A DNA stretch of 11,011 bases from assembly GCA_023257325.1 (NCBI GenBank), contig JALRCP010000129.1:1-11011 (forward strand), read 5' to 3'. This DNA comes from Polynucleobacter sp. Its GTDB lineage: Bacteria > Pseudomonadota > Gammaproteobacteria > Burkholderiales > Burkholderiaceae. Both the position numbers and the translations under genes were made by a program. The notes beneath the pieces were generated by a model. The model was not told the origin of the DNA. It searched no databases and worked only from the letters and a program-made list of their open reading frames with translations. Below are positions 1 through 7,645 of this stretch, in pieces. Within the stretch, counting starts at the first letter, position 1. Every line of letters starts with the position of its first letter.

Positions 1-554
1 AGGCGATCACTGACTAAAATAAATAATGTGCTGTCAGGGGGTTCTTCTAGATTCTTTAAAAGTGTGTTGGCGGATACGGCAGGTAGCGTTTCAATGGAGT
101 TAATCAAAACCACGCGTTGAATTCCCCGGTGGGGTGAGGTCGTAATACCATCCAAGGCTTCTCTGATTTGGTCGACTTTGATCACCACACTGGCCTTTTT
201 ATCAGCCTTTTCCTCACCCTCATCATCAGCTTTTTTCTTGCCTCGCTTGGGTTTATCTTCTAACCCATCGCCCTGCATTTCTTCTTGAGGCAATAAGTGC
301 GCTTGACTCTCAGGTACCACACCCACAAAATCCGGGTGATTTCCAGTATCAAACCAATGGCAGGCCTCGCAGACACCGCATGGTTTTGAATGAGTGCCTT
401 CGCTTGATTCACACAACAAACCTTTTGCCAAGTGAAGGGCAAAATCCAACTTGCCTATCCCTGCTTGCCCATGCAAAAGGACTGCATGAGGCATGTTGCC
501 AAGCTTCATTTCAAGCCAAGCAGACTCAAACCAAGGATGGAGTACTTTCTTCAT
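1..554 (-). CDS. holB: DNA polymerase III subunit delta' (N-terminal 184 residues; runs off left edge)
   Basis: This is the clamp-loader delta-prime subunit, which helps load the beta clamp onto primed DNA. The visible N-terminal part has a P-loop-like GQAGIGK (29-35) and the zinc-module cysteines C48, C59, C62 and C65. An HPDF motif (73-76) follows, then the AAA+ stretch ending in LLKNLEEPP (165-173), which is highly typical of delta-prime. A charged Lys/Asp/Glu-rich insert (about 99-122) separates the zinc module from the VDQIR segment; similar linkers are known in Burkholderiales delta-prime proteins. The start is ATG at 554, giving MKKVLHPWFE. It follows tmk by 58 bases on the same strand, an arrangement common in Proteobacteria. 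No stop is reached because the window ends, so the C-terminal domain is not visible. Confidence 0.95.
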   Translation of the reverse strand, partial: MKKVLHPWFESAWLEMKLGNMPHAVLLHGQAGIGKLDFALHLAKGLLCESSEGTHSKPCGVCEACHWFDTGNHPDFVGVVPESQAHLLPQEEMQGDGLEDKPKRGKKKADDEGEEKADKKASVVIKVDQIREALDGITTSPHRGIQRVVLINSIETLPAVSANTLLKNLEEPPDSTLFILVSDR

Positions 555-562
555 AGTCTCAG

Positions 563-568
563 ATTATA
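563..568 (-). promoter_or_regulatory. Consensus -10-like TATAAT just upstream of holB
   Basis: A perfect TATAAT on the minus strand ends 8 bases before the holB ATG. A transcript from it would start at or next to the start codon and be nearly leaderless. At 17-base spacing the -35 position is only TTAATT, a poor match. In such AT-rich DNA this could be chance. Confidence 0.25.
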
Positions 569-586
569 TCGGCTCTAATAGATAAA

Positions 587-610
587 ATTAATGATAAAAA
601 TATCATTAAT
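587..610 (-). repeat. Perfect 10-bp inverted repeat between tmk and holB
   Basis: ATTAATGATA (587-596) and TATCATTAAT (601-610) are exact reverse complements separated by four A residues. On the minus strand, where tmk and holB are read, the hairpin is followed by TTTATC. The stem holds a single G-C pair, so it would be a weak terminator at best. It might reduce read-through from tmk into holB, or simply reflect AT-rich spacer. Confidence 0.45.
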
Positions 611-612
611 AA

Positions 613-1296
613 TCATATCTTTATGATGATATTTTGAAGTAAATTCCAAATATGATCTTTGCTTTGGTTGGCGTCAATGATTTCAAATCGGACTGGATCA
701 TCTTTGGCTCGACGCAAATACTCTTGCCTGACTTGCTCAAAAAAGGAGGCATTGAGTTGTTCAAACTTATCCGGGTCTCTCGCGGCACTTCTGCGTGCCT
801 CAGCGATCTCACTGGGTAGGTCAAACAACAGAGTCAAATCTGGTTGAAGCAAGACTCGCTTCTGCCCTCCTTCACCAGCCCTTGCATCTGGCAGTCTCAT
901 TTGTACCCAAACCTCTAATTCATACAATTTGCCCAAATCAAGGCCTCGACCACCGCCTTGGTATGCAAAACTGGCATCCGTGAACCGATCGGAAATCACA
1001 ATCTTGCCTGCAGCCAAAGCCGGCTCAATGACTGTGGCCAAATGCTCGCGCCTGGCAGCAAACATCAATAAAGCCTCGGTCTCTAGATGCATCGAATGAT
1101 GCAAAAGGATTTCTCTCAATTGCTCACCCAAAGCAGTTCCGCCTGGCTCACGGGTCAAAACAATCTCATGCTGAGGATACTTTTTACCCAATGCATCTGC
1201 AAATGCCTGAATATGGGTGCTTTTACCAGCCCCATCAATTCCTTCAAAAGTGATGAACAAGCCTGGAGCATTATTAGAGTTCGCGAAAAGAGACAT
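613..1296 (-). CDS. tmk: Thymidylate kinase (dTMP kinase)
   Basis: Cytosolic enzyme that phosphorylates dTMP to dTDP with ATP, an essential step in dTTP synthesis. Numbered from the ATG at 1296 (227 residues), it has the P-loop [11 protein letters not shown] (17-27), the TREPGGT motif (48-54) and [17 protein letters not shown] (102-118). The LID-like [13 protein letters not shown] segment is at 168-180. An in-frame TTG at 1302 would add two residues; I prefer the ATG. Neither start has a clear Shine-Dalgarno sequence. Compared with my memory of E. coli Tmk there is an insertion of roughly 14 residues just before [11 protein letters not shown]. It begins 23 bases after the mltG stop, consistent with an mltG-tmk-holB operon. 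Confidence 0.97.
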   Translation of the reverse strand: MSLFANSNNAPGLFITFEGIDGAGKSTHIQAFADALGKKYPQHEIVLTREPGGTALGEQLREILLHHSMHLETEALLMFAARREHLATVIEPALAAGKIVISDRFTDASFAYQGGGRGLDLGKLYELEVWVQMRLPDARAGEGGQKRVLLQPDLTLLFDLPSEIAEARRSAARDPDKFEQLNASFFEQVRQEYLRRAKDDPVRFEIIDANQSKDHIWNLLQNIIIKI

Positions 1297-1319
1297 GGGC
1301 AATGAAGGTCTATAGTGGG

Positions 1320-2363
1320 TTACTTTTTTAACTGATACTTTCTAACAGCTTCATTATGCGCTACCAAGGTCTCAGAGAAAGCACTTCGACCATCCCCTTT
1401 GGCGACAAAATAAATGGCTTTTGAATTGGCGGGTTGAGCGGCTGCCATCAAAGCCCCAAGCCCCGGCATCGCAATGGGGGTGGGTGGAAGTCCATAGCGG
1501 GTGTAAGAGTTATAAGGGCCATCACGTAACAAGTCTTTTTTACGCAAATCGCCATCAAACGCAAAACCCAGACCATAAATGATGGTGGGGTCTGTTTGAA
1601 GCTTCATGCCAAGCTTTAATCGATTATTAAAAACAGCTGAAACCAATCCTCGATCTTCAGGGTGACCGGTTTCTTTTTCAATGATTGAAGCCAATTTCAA
1701 TAAATCATAAGGCGACTTGACAGGCGAATCATTGTCTCGGCTAGCCCATGCCTTGTTCAACTTCTCTTGCATGGCCCCATAGGCTTTTTGATAAATCTGA
1801 AGATCGGTATCCCCCGGTTCAAAAATATAGGTGTTGGGGAAAAATAGGCCCTCTGGATGAGTTTCCTTTGCGCCGAGCTTTTTCAATATCTGCTGACCCG
1901 TCAAACCCTGAGTTTCTTTTTTTAGTTCCTTTTGAGCCTCCACTGCCTGCTTGAATTGCAAAAAGGTCCATCCCTCGACCAAGGTCACTGAAAGCTTGAC
2001 GCTGTCACCGCGGGCCATTTTAAGTGCCACTTGAGCCAAACTCGATCCTGGGGCAAAGTCATACACCCCTGCTTTGAGTTTCTTACCTAAAAATAAACCA
2101 CGAACCACCACTTGCATCGAGACATTGTTGACCCAGAGACCTTGCTCCGATAACTGCTTGGCCACACTTGAAACATTTGAGCCTGGCAAGACCCTGACTC
2201 TCACAGCTCCCTCAGGAGTCAATGTCAATCCGCGATCAGGCACCGCAGATTGAATAAAAGCAAAATAAGTGAATGAAAGAGCCAATACCAAACAAAGGAT
2301 GGCAATGGCCTTAAGAATAGGCTTTGAAAATAGGGTTGTGAACAATCGGAATACCTGAATCAT
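1320..2363 (-). CDS. mltG: Endolytic murein transglycosylase MltG (YceG family)
   Basis: Inner-membrane enzyme that cleaves nascent glycan strands and is thought to set the end of peptidoglycan chains. The 347-residue protein has a short cytoplasmic N-terminus and one membrane helix at about 17-40. A LysM-like region (about 54-125) comes before the catalytic YceG domain. Family landmarks are EGLFFPNTY (171-179), SIIEKETG (226-233), QTDPTIIYG (256-264) and [14 protein letters not shown] (284-297). E229 in SIIEKE aligns with the catalytic glutamate of E. coli MltG. Length is normal for the family. The start at 2363 lies 41 bases from the divergent ygfZ start, with no clear Shine-Dalgarno sequence. 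Confidence 0.97.
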   Translation of the reverse strand: MIQVFRLFTTLFSKPILKAIAILCLVLALSFTYFAFIQSAVPDRGLTLTPEGAVRVRVLPGSNVSSVAKQLSEQGLWVNNVSMQVVVRGLFLGKKLKAGVYDFAPGSSLAQVALKMARGDSVKLSVTLVEGWTFLQFKQAVEAQKELKKETQGLTGQQILKKLGAKETHPEGLFFPNTYIFEPGDTDLQIYQKAYGAMQEKLNKAWASRDNDSPVKSPYDLLKLASIIEKETGHPEDRGLVSAVFNNRLKLGMKLQTDPTIIYGLGFAFDGDLRKKDLLRDGPYNSYTRYGLPPTPIAMPGLGALMAAAQPANSKAIYFVAKGDGRSAFSETLVAHNEAVRKYQLKK

Positions 2364-2404
2364 GCATCTATGATAAAAGGATATCTAAGAAGACTTTTAA
2401 AATA

Positions 2405-3439
2405 ATGCATATGTCAGAAAATACCTCATCAAACCAGACTTCCAGACTTTGTTTACTCAAAGAATGGGCCCTTATCACCGTCACAGGGCCTGATGCGACC
2501 GACTTTTTACAAAGTCAATTGACCAATAGCGTCAAAAATATTCAAGTAAGCCAACTTGGCTCAATCTCCAAACTTCAAGAGCAACATCGATTCGCCGGCT
2601 ATTGCTCTGCCAAAGGGCGACTCATGGCCAGCTTTTGGATCACTCGCCACCACATTCAAAACGATGCCGGTGAAACCATCTCTCAATACCAATTACTAAT
2701 GTCTGCTGATTTAGCAGCAGCTCTTGCGAAACGTTTGAGTATGTTTGTCTTGCGATCCAAGGTCAAAGTCCTCGATTGCAGTAACACGCATGCTGTGTAT
2801 GGCCTAATCACTGAAAACCCTGAAGAGCCCGCGATCTTGCAAAGTCTCACTCAGCAAAACGCCTCTGAACTTGGCATAACTCTGGCCGAGTTACCCAGCG
2901 TTTCAAGTCATGGAGTGAATACCAAGCGCCATCTGATCACCGCCCCTTTGGCTGACATAGCCCAAATCGCAACAACCATCTCAGCAGAGCAGGAACAAAG
3001 TTCTAAAGTGTTGTGGGACTGGTTAGAGATTCAGAGTGGGATTCCAAGAATCACTCAAGCTACTTTTGAGCAATTCGTGCCACAAATGGTCAATATGGAA
3101 TCATTAAAAGGCATTGATTTTCAAAAGGGTTGCTACCCCGGGCAAGAGGTGGTGGCCAGAAGCCAGTATCGCGGCACCATCAAGCGACGTTTGCAGTTGG
3201 CTCACCTTCAACATGCCTCTGAGATTGCAGTAGGTACAGAGATATTTCATAGCGATGACCCCAGCCAACCTTGTGGTCTCGTGGTTTTAGCGGCTCGCCA
3301 CCCTTTGGTGGCTGAAAGAATCGATCTTCAAGTGGAATGCAAGCTCGAAGCGCTCAATACCGGTTCTATCCATTTGGGAGCTCCCACAGGACCCCAACTA
3401 AATTTTTCAGCGCTGCCCTACCCTTTAATCGAGATTTAG
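2405..3439 (+). CDS. ygfZ: Folate-binding protein YgfZ (GcvT-like, Fe-S enzyme maintenance)
   Basis: Cytosolic GcvT/aminomethyltransferase-like protein. In E. coli, YgfZ uses tetrahydrofolate to support assembly or repair of certain Fe-S enzymes such as MiaB. The diagnostic signature KGCYPGQEVVARSQYRG is at 241-257; C243 is the conserved redox-active cysteine of the family. N-terminal features also fit: VTGPDATDFLQSQLTN (26-41) and a GYCSAKGRLMASF stretch (65-77). At 344 residues it is of usual size. A second ATG at 2411 is equally possible (342 residues); no Shine-Dalgarno sequence decides between them. It is divergent from mltG and followed after 12 bases by the NRDE-family gene, so the two are probably cotranscribed. 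Confidence 0.94.
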   Translation: MHMSENTSSNQTSRLCLLKEWALITVTGPDATDFLQSQLTNSVKNIQVSQLGSISKLQEQHRFAGYCSAKGRLMASFWITRHHIQNDAGETISQYQLLMSADLAAALAKRLSMFVLRSKVKVLDCSNTHAVYGLITENPEEPAILQSLTQQNASELGITLAELPSVSSHGVNTKRHLITAPLADIAQIATTISAEQEQSSKVLWDWLEIQSGIPRITQATFEQFVPQMVNMESLKGIDFQKGCYPGQEVVARSQYRGTIKRRLQLAHLQHASEIAVGTEIFHSDDPSQPCGLVVLAARHPLVAERIDLQVECKLEALNTGSIHLGAPTGPQLNFSALPYPLIEI

Positions 3440-3451
3440 TTCTACTTCACC

Positions 3452-4300
3452 ATGTGCTTGATTCTGACCTCTTGGCAATCTCATCCAGATTACCCCTTGG
3501 TCGTGTTGGCCAATCGCGATGAATTTTATGAGCGCGCTACCGATCCCATGCACTGGTGGGAGGATCACCCTCATATTTTGGCAGGTCGAGATCGTGCCGA
3601 TGTAGCCGGTGAATCAGGCACTTGGATGGGCCTGAGTAAAACTGGACGCTTTGCAGCTTTGACCAATGTGCGTGCGCCCAGTGAAAAAAATCCCGACGCC
3701 AAAACACGTGGGGAAATCACTGCTCAATTTTTGAAATCCTCAGTCTCTCCAGAGACTTTTATACAAGATACTGGTGCGAAATTTAATCGTTACAACGGAT
3801 TTAATTTATTGGCGGCTGATTTATCCATGCCAACCCCCAGTTTATTGTGGCTGAGCAATCGCGTTCAGATGGGTCAATCTGTGCGCCCCAGAAAGACCAT
3901 GAATCCTCAACATCTGACCCCTGGTATTTATGGTTTATCCAATGGCATGCTAGATTCTCCTTGGCCTAAAGTTCAGCATCGCGTGGGAGCCTTTGCCCAA
4001 CTCTTGGCCATGGACACTGGAAGCTTCCAGCGCGCCGATCATTATCTACGCATGATGGAAGACATGACTCAAGCTCCCGATGACTATTTGCCTCAAACAG
4101 GGGTATCTTACGAATGGGAAAAGGTTTTGTCTTCAGCGTTTATCAGAACTCCTCAATACGGCACCCGCGCAACTTCTTTACTGCGCATTCGACGAGATGG
4201 ACAATTTGAAGTAATTGAAAAACGATTTGATGCCCAGGGTGAAATCGGTTGCCAGACTTTTGAAGGTCAGCTAGAAAACTTTTTACCCGTTAAAGCCTAA
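3452..4300 (+). CDS. NRDE/TANGO2-family protein
   Basis: A 282-residue protein starting MCLI with the family's NRDE motif at 21-24 (LANRDEFYERAT). It continues with W34-W35 and AGRD, as in eukaryotic TANGO2 and bacterial NRDE proteins. The start at 3452 is supported because the invariant Cys follows Met directly, as in Ntn-hydrolase-like proteins where this Cys can become the N-terminal nucleophile. No signal peptide or membrane segment is seen. Eukaryotic TANGO2 relatives have been implicated in heme trafficking and lipid/CoA homeostasis; the bacterial role is poorly defined. Lying 12 bases after ygfZ, it is likely in the same transcript, so a metal or heme cofactor role is plausible but inferred. 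Confidence 0.9.
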   Translation: MCLILTSWQSHPDYPLVVLANRDEFYERATDPMHWWEDHPHILAGRDRADVAGESGTWMGLSKTGRFAALTNVRAPSEKNPDAKTRGEITAQFLKSSVSPETFIQDTGAKFNRYNGFNLLAADLSMPTPSLLWLSNRVQMGQSVRPRKTMNPQHLTPGIYGLSNGMLDSPWPKVQHRVGAFAQLLAMDTGSFQRADHYLRMMEDMTQAPDDYLPQTGVSYEWEKVLSSAFIRTPQYGTRATSLLRIRRDGQFEVIEKRFDAQGEIGCQTFEGQLENFLPVKA

Positions 4301-4339
4301 AATTTAATGGCCTGCCCAAACGATCGGTGGATATGCGAA

Positions 4340-4762
4340 TCATCTTTTGGGTAAGTCTTTGAAGTATTTAAATGTGGCGCTCCCCATGCAGCAAACACGG
4401 TCACGTTCATCATAGAGTTTGGCTTCAACAAAAGCCAGCGTGGGCGTTGCGTGAACTGTTTTGGCAGCCACTCGCACCACCCCTTGGGCTGCTTGCATGA
4501 AATTCGCTTTCAGTTCAATGGTGACTACACCGCGCCCTGCTTCATCGGCAGCGCGAGCCGCCACCGCCATGCCCACATCCATTAGCGTCAGAAGCACCCC
4601 ACCATGTGCTACTTCCCAACTATTTTGATGTTCAGGCTTGAGTGACAAAATGACTTCACCCTCACCCAATTCGGCCCGCAAACAACGCACGCCCAATAGT
4701 TTTAAAAACGGAACATCCAGTTCCACGCCCAATTCTTTGAGTTGTTTTTGATCCATAGCCAT
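4340..4762 (-). CDS. PaaI-type hotdog-fold thioesterase
   Basis: Small (140-residue) single-domain hotdog protein, presumably a cytosolic acyl-CoA thioesterase. The catalytic-region signature is N47...H53-G54-G55 (SWEVAHGGVLLTLMD), with D62 on the following helix. Next come the core strand TIELKANFMQAA (81-92) and a C-terminal strand, FVEAKLYDERDRVC (111-124). These match the PaaI/YbdB/4HBT group, but the natural acyl substrate cannot be read from sequence. An in-frame ATG at 4756 would shorten it by two residues. It converges with the NRDE gene (39-base gap, no hairpin terminator seen) and is divergent from selO (90-base gap). No phenylacetate genes are nearby, so calling it paaI would be unjustified. 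Confidence 0.9.
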   Translation of the reverse strand: MAMDQKQLKELGVELDVPFLKLLGVRCLRAELGEGEVILSLKPEHQNSWEVAHGGVLLTLMDVGMAVAARAADEAGRGVVTIELKANFMQAAQGVVRVAAKTVHATPTLAFVEAKLYDERDRVCCMGSATFKYFKDLPKR

Positions 4763-4852
4763 ATCTTAATCGGGGTTATCCAGGTCATAAAGAACTTTTC
4801 TGCAAACAATCTAAAAGCTCCCTAGAATAAGTGATCAGAAAAAATATTATTT

Positions 4853-6304
4853 ATGGCCTTTCATTTAGCTCCCAGCGATTCAATCGAGCTGGTTCAATAC
4901 ATTGCTCCTACCCCTATCCCAGAACCATATTGGGTTGGGTTTTCTGAATCTGTGGCCAGGCTATTGGAAATTCCCTGCCAAGACGGTTTGCCTTTGAATC
5001 CAGAGTATTTACAACTGTTGGCAGGCAACCAAACGCAATTGGTCACAGAGGGCAAAACTTTTGCACCCTTCGCAACGGCTTACAGTGGGCATCAGTTTGG
5101 GGTGTGGGCTGGCAGATTGGGTGATGGCCGCGCCATTTACTTAGGCGATATTCAAGGGCAAGAAGTTCAACTCAAAGGTGCTGGGCAAACCGCTTATTCG
5201 AGAATGGGCGATGGTCGAGCGGTCCTGCGCTCATCAATTCGAGAGTTCTTATGCAGTGAAGCCATGCACGCCTTGGGCGTCCCCACTTCAAGAGCATTGG
5301 CGGTGGTGGGGTCTGATATGGCCGTTGCACGAGAAACGCTCGAAACAGCCGCCGTCTGCACCCGTGTAGCGCCCAGCTTTTTGCGCATTGGCCACATCGA
5401 ACATTATGGTCAAAACCAAATGCACGATGCCTTGCGTTTGACTTTGGATCATTTAATTGAACATCACTATCCAGAGTGCGCTAATGAATCTACGCCTTAT
5501 CTGAAACTCCTAGAGCAAATCGCTGTAAGAACCGCTCGCATGGTGGCTCAATGGCAATCGCTTGGGTTTTGCCATGGTGTTTTGAACACTGATAACACCA
5601 GCTTATTAGGATTGACCTTGGACTATGGCCCTTTTGGATTTTTGGATAATTTTCAGATTGATCATATTTGTAACCACTCAGATCAAGGAGGTCGCTATGC
5701 TTATCATCGACAACCTGAAATCTTGCACTGGAACTTGTACTGCCTGGCCAGTGCAATGCTACTCCCTTTGCAAGAGGAGTTGCAACGAGTGCATGGCTGC
5801 AGTGAAGAAGCCAGTATTGAAATGATTAAATCGACTTTGGATCAATTCAATCGTGAATATGCCTTGCACTGGCAAAGCCTTTTTAGACGTAAATTAGGTT
5901 TGAAAACAGCGCTTGCCGAAGACTTGCCTTTACTTGAGCAGTTGATGCAAGCACTGCATCAGCACCAAATTGATTACACCTTATTTTTTAGAAATCTCTC
6001 TGAAGGTCTGGGCGTGCCACATGCCTTAGAAACATGGTATGAACGCTATGCACAACGCCTTGAGATTGAAACTGAAAGCCAAGACCAGCGTTTAGAGCAA
6101 ATGTGCCATGTGAATCCCAAATACATCTTACGCAATCACTTGGCTCAAAGAGCAATTGAACGGGCGCAGAAGAAAGATTTTTCAGAGGTTCAAAAACTTT
6201 TAAAAATTTTGGAATCCCCCTTTGCTACTCAAGCAGTCTCTGAGGAATACACGCAAGGCCCTCCTCCAGAATTAGCGCATTTACCCATCAGTTGCTCTTC
6301 ATGA
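4853..6304 (+). CDS. selO: Protein adenylyltransferase SelO (YdiU, Cys-type pseudokinase)
   Basis: SelO pseudokinases transfer AMP from ATP to Ser/Thr/Tyr of target proteins; E. coli targets include SucA and a glutaredoxin, linking it to S-glutathionylation. The 483-residue protein shows YSGHQFGVWAGRLGDGRA (77-94) and LKGAGQTAYSRMGDGRAVLR (107-126, K108 the likely ATP-contacting Lys). IREFLCSEAMH (129-139), HGVLNTDN (241-248) and LDYGPFGFLDN (256-266, D257 metal-binding) follow. C273 in ICNHSD and C481 in the terminal Cys-Ser-Ser correspond to the redox pair reported in E. coli SelO; C481 replaces the selenocysteine of eukaryotic SelO. Length is normal and all expected active-site motifs are intact. 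It starts the plus-strand run ahead of msrB (57-base gap). Confidence 0.96.
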   Translation: MAFHLAPSDSIELVQYIAPTPIPEPYWVGFSESVARLLEIPCQDGLPLNPEYLQLLAGNQTQLVTEGKTFAPFATAYSGHQFGVWAGRLGDGRAIYLGDIQGQEVQLKGAGQTAYSRMGDGRAVLRSSIREFLCSEAMHALGVPTSRALAVVGSDMAVARETLETAAVCTRVAPSFLRIGHIEHYGQNQMHDALRLTLDHLIEHHYPECANESTPYLKLLEQIAVRTARMVAQWQSLGFCHGVLNTDNTSLLGLTLDYGPFGFLDNFQIDHICNHSDQGGRYAYHRQPEILHWNLYCLASAMLLPLQEELQRVHGCSEEASIEMIKSTLDQFNREYALHWQSLFRRKLGLKTALAEDLPLLEQLMQALHQHQIDYTLFFRNLSEGLGVPHALETWYERYAQRLEIETESQDQRLEQMCHVNPKYILRNHLAQRAIERAQKKDFSEVQKLLKILESPFATQAVSEEYTQGPPPELAHLPISCSS

Positions 6305-6361
6305 GATTTTTAATCATTTTCTAGTCATTACCACCACACCATTCACTCGTACAATCAAGCC

Positions 6362-6748
6362 ATGAAGAAAACGGATCAAGAGTACCAAGCCACACTCAGT
6401 GATATTGAGTACCGTGTCACCCGGCAAGCGGCGACAGAACGACCCTTCACCGGTCGCTACTGGGACCACTGGGATAAAGGTCAATATCTCTGTGTGTGCT
6501 GTGGCACCCCTTTATTTGCATCTGAGACAAAATTTGATGCAGGTTGTGGTTGGCCCAGTTATTTCCAGCCTTTGTCTGGGGATGTAATTGATGAACATCG
6601 TGACACCACCCATGGCATGATTCGCACCGAAGTGCGTTGTAAAAATTGCGATGCTCACTTAGGTCATGTGTTTGAAGATGGCCCTGCCCCAACAGGTTTA
6701 AGGTACTGCATCAACTCAGCTTCGTTAAAATTCAAGGATGAGGCTTGA
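6362..6748 (+). CDS. msrB: Peptide-methionine (R)-S-oxide reductase MsrB
   Basis: Reduces methionine-R-sulfoxide in proteins back to methionine, using thioredoxin or a similar donor. The 128-residue protein is a complete single-domain MsrB. It has the zinc ligands C44 and C47 ([11 protein letters not shown]) and C93 and C96 ([18 protein letters not shown]). The catalytic cysteine is C116 in [12 protein letters not shown]62 in GCGWPSYF is at the position that serves as resolving cysteine in many two-Cys MsrBs. No signal peptide, so it is cytosolic, unlike secreted PilB-type fusions. No Shine-Dalgarno sequence is evident. It lies between selO and yciB on the same strand; the msrB-yciB-bolA-parvulin order is one I recall from Burkholderiales. 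Confidence 0.98.
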   Translation: MKKTDQEYQATLSDIEYRVTRQAATERPFTGRYWDHWDKGQYLCVCCGTPLFASETKFDAGCGWPSYFQPLSGDVIDEHRDTTHGMIRTEVRCKNCDAHLGHVFEDGPAPTGLRYCINSASLKFKDEA

Positions 6749-6813
6749 TTAAGCGTTTATGACACCTTATATCTTTTCAACAATTCTTAGAATCAATGGT
6801 TAAAAAGTGATTT

Positions 6814-7368
6814 ATGAAATTCTTATTTGATTTACTGCCGGTTATCTTGTTTTTCGTTGCATTCAAGATGGCCGACATTTATGTTGCCACAGCAGTGGCC
6901 ATCATTGCCACCATCGCTCAGATTGGGTGGTTAGGCTTGAAATACCGCAAGGTTGAGCCCATGCAGTGGGCCAGCTTGGGCTTGATTGTGGTGTTTGGTG
7001 GTTTGACGATTGGTTTACAAGATAAAACCTTCATTCAGTGGAAACCCACCATTTTGTATTGGTTGTTTGCCGTAGGCTTGTGGGCCAGCATGGCATTTTG
7101 GAATAAGAATTTGATTCAAATGGCCATGGGCAAGCAATTGGCATTTAAGCCCGAAGCGGATCAGAATCTCTGGCCTCAGTTGAATGTCGCTTGGAGCTTA
7201 TTTTTCCTAGGGATGGGTTTACTGAATCTGTATGTGGCCTATCAGTTTGATGAAGCCACTTGGGTTAACTTTAAGTTATTTGGGGGCATGGGACTTCTCT
7301 TGGCCTTTGTCATCGCTCAGGGCTTTTGGTTAAACAAGTACATCGATCATGATGTCCATCATGAATAA
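6814..7368 (+). CDS. yciB: Inner-membrane septation protein A family (YciB/IspZ)
   Basis: A very hydrophobic 184-residue inner-membrane protein with helices near 3-17, 22-42, 52-68, 77-96, 122-143 and 151-172. Family motifs are [16 protein letters not shown] (3-18), FIQWKPTI (73-80) and MAMGKQL (103-109). [20 protein letters not shown] (123-142) also fits the family. YciB (named ispZ in Shigella) is linked to cell division and envelope synthesis; biochemical function is not settled. Length is as expected. It follows msrB by 65 bases and precedes the BolA-family gene by 5 bases, so yciB, bolA and the parvulin gene are tightly packed. Confidence 0.95.
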   Translation: MKFLFDLLPVILFFVAFKMADIYVATAVAIIATIAQIGWLGLKYRKVEPMQWASLGLIVVFGGLTIGLQDKTFIQWKPTILYWLFAVGLWASMAFWNKNLIQMAMGKQLAFKPEADQNLWPQLNVAWSLFFLGMGLLNLYVAYQFDEATWVNFKLFGGMGLLLAFVIAQGFWLNKYIDHDVHHE

Positions 7369-7373
7369 GCTTT

Positions 7374-7637
7374 ATGTCCAGTAATCACGCCCGGATCGAG
7401 AAATACGAGCAAACGCTTCGCGCCGCATTGCCCATTGAATCCTTGCGCATTGAAGATGAAAGTCATCTGCATGCCGGTCATGCAGGGGCCCAAGGTGGTG
7501 CGGGTCATTTTCGTATTTGGATCAAGTCTCCCGCTTTTGAGGGTCTTAGCCGTGTGGCACAGCACCGCCTAGTGTATGATGCTTTATCGGCTTGGATGCC
7601 CCATGAAATCCATGCTTTAGCCATTATTACTAACTGA
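7374..7637 (+). CDS. BolA family protein
   Basis: An 87-residue BolA/IbaG-type protein. BolA proteins pair with monothiol glutaredoxins (Grx4/GrxD) to hold or pass on [2Fe-2S] clusters; BolA itself is also described as a DNA-binding stress regulator. Visible features are the N-terminal helix, LRIEDESHLHAGH (24-36), GHFRIWI (44-50), RVAQHRLVYDAL (60-71) and the C-terminal IHALAI, with H80 the conserved cluster-ligand histidine. There is no Cys in the variable loop, which instead is His/Gly-rich (H31, H33, H36, H45). It starts 5 bases after yciB and ends 8 bases before the parvulin gene, indicating one operon. Whether it is BolA or another paralogue cannot be settled here. Confidence 0.93.
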   Translation: MSSNHARIEKYEQTLRAALPIESLRIEDESHLHAGHAGAQGGAGHFRIWIKSPAFEGLSRVAQHRLVYDALSAWMPHEIHALAIITN

Positions 7638-7645
7638 AAATCATC

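Noticed and set aside
260-442. 60-residue minus-strand open frame within holB
   Set aside because: It is an alternate frame of holB. The true holB frame covers the same bases and carries the zinc-module cysteines and AAA+ motifs.
2364-2404. Divergent promoter or operator between mltG and ygfZ
   Set aside because: A TATCAT -10-like hexamer is present on the minus strand, but no -35 match or symmetric operator could be identified in the 41 bases.
4301-4339. Bidirectional terminator between the NRDE gene and the thioesterase
   Set aside because: Only a short CGATCG palindrome is present. No stem with a T tract was found on either strand.
4763-4852. Shared regulatory site between the divergent thioesterase and selO genes
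   Set aside because: A TAGAAT-like box was noticed but without a credible -35 partner, and no repeat or palindrome of note is present.
5086-5227. Repeated GDGRA-coding segments in selO (GRLGDGRAIYL and SRMGDGRAVLR)
   Set aside because: Both copies are normal conserved motifs of the SelO family, not a DNA repeat or recent duplication.
5490-5756. 88-residue minus-strand open frame inside selO
   Set aside because: It overlaps the most conserved SelO active-site region, so its openness reflects codon constraints of selO.
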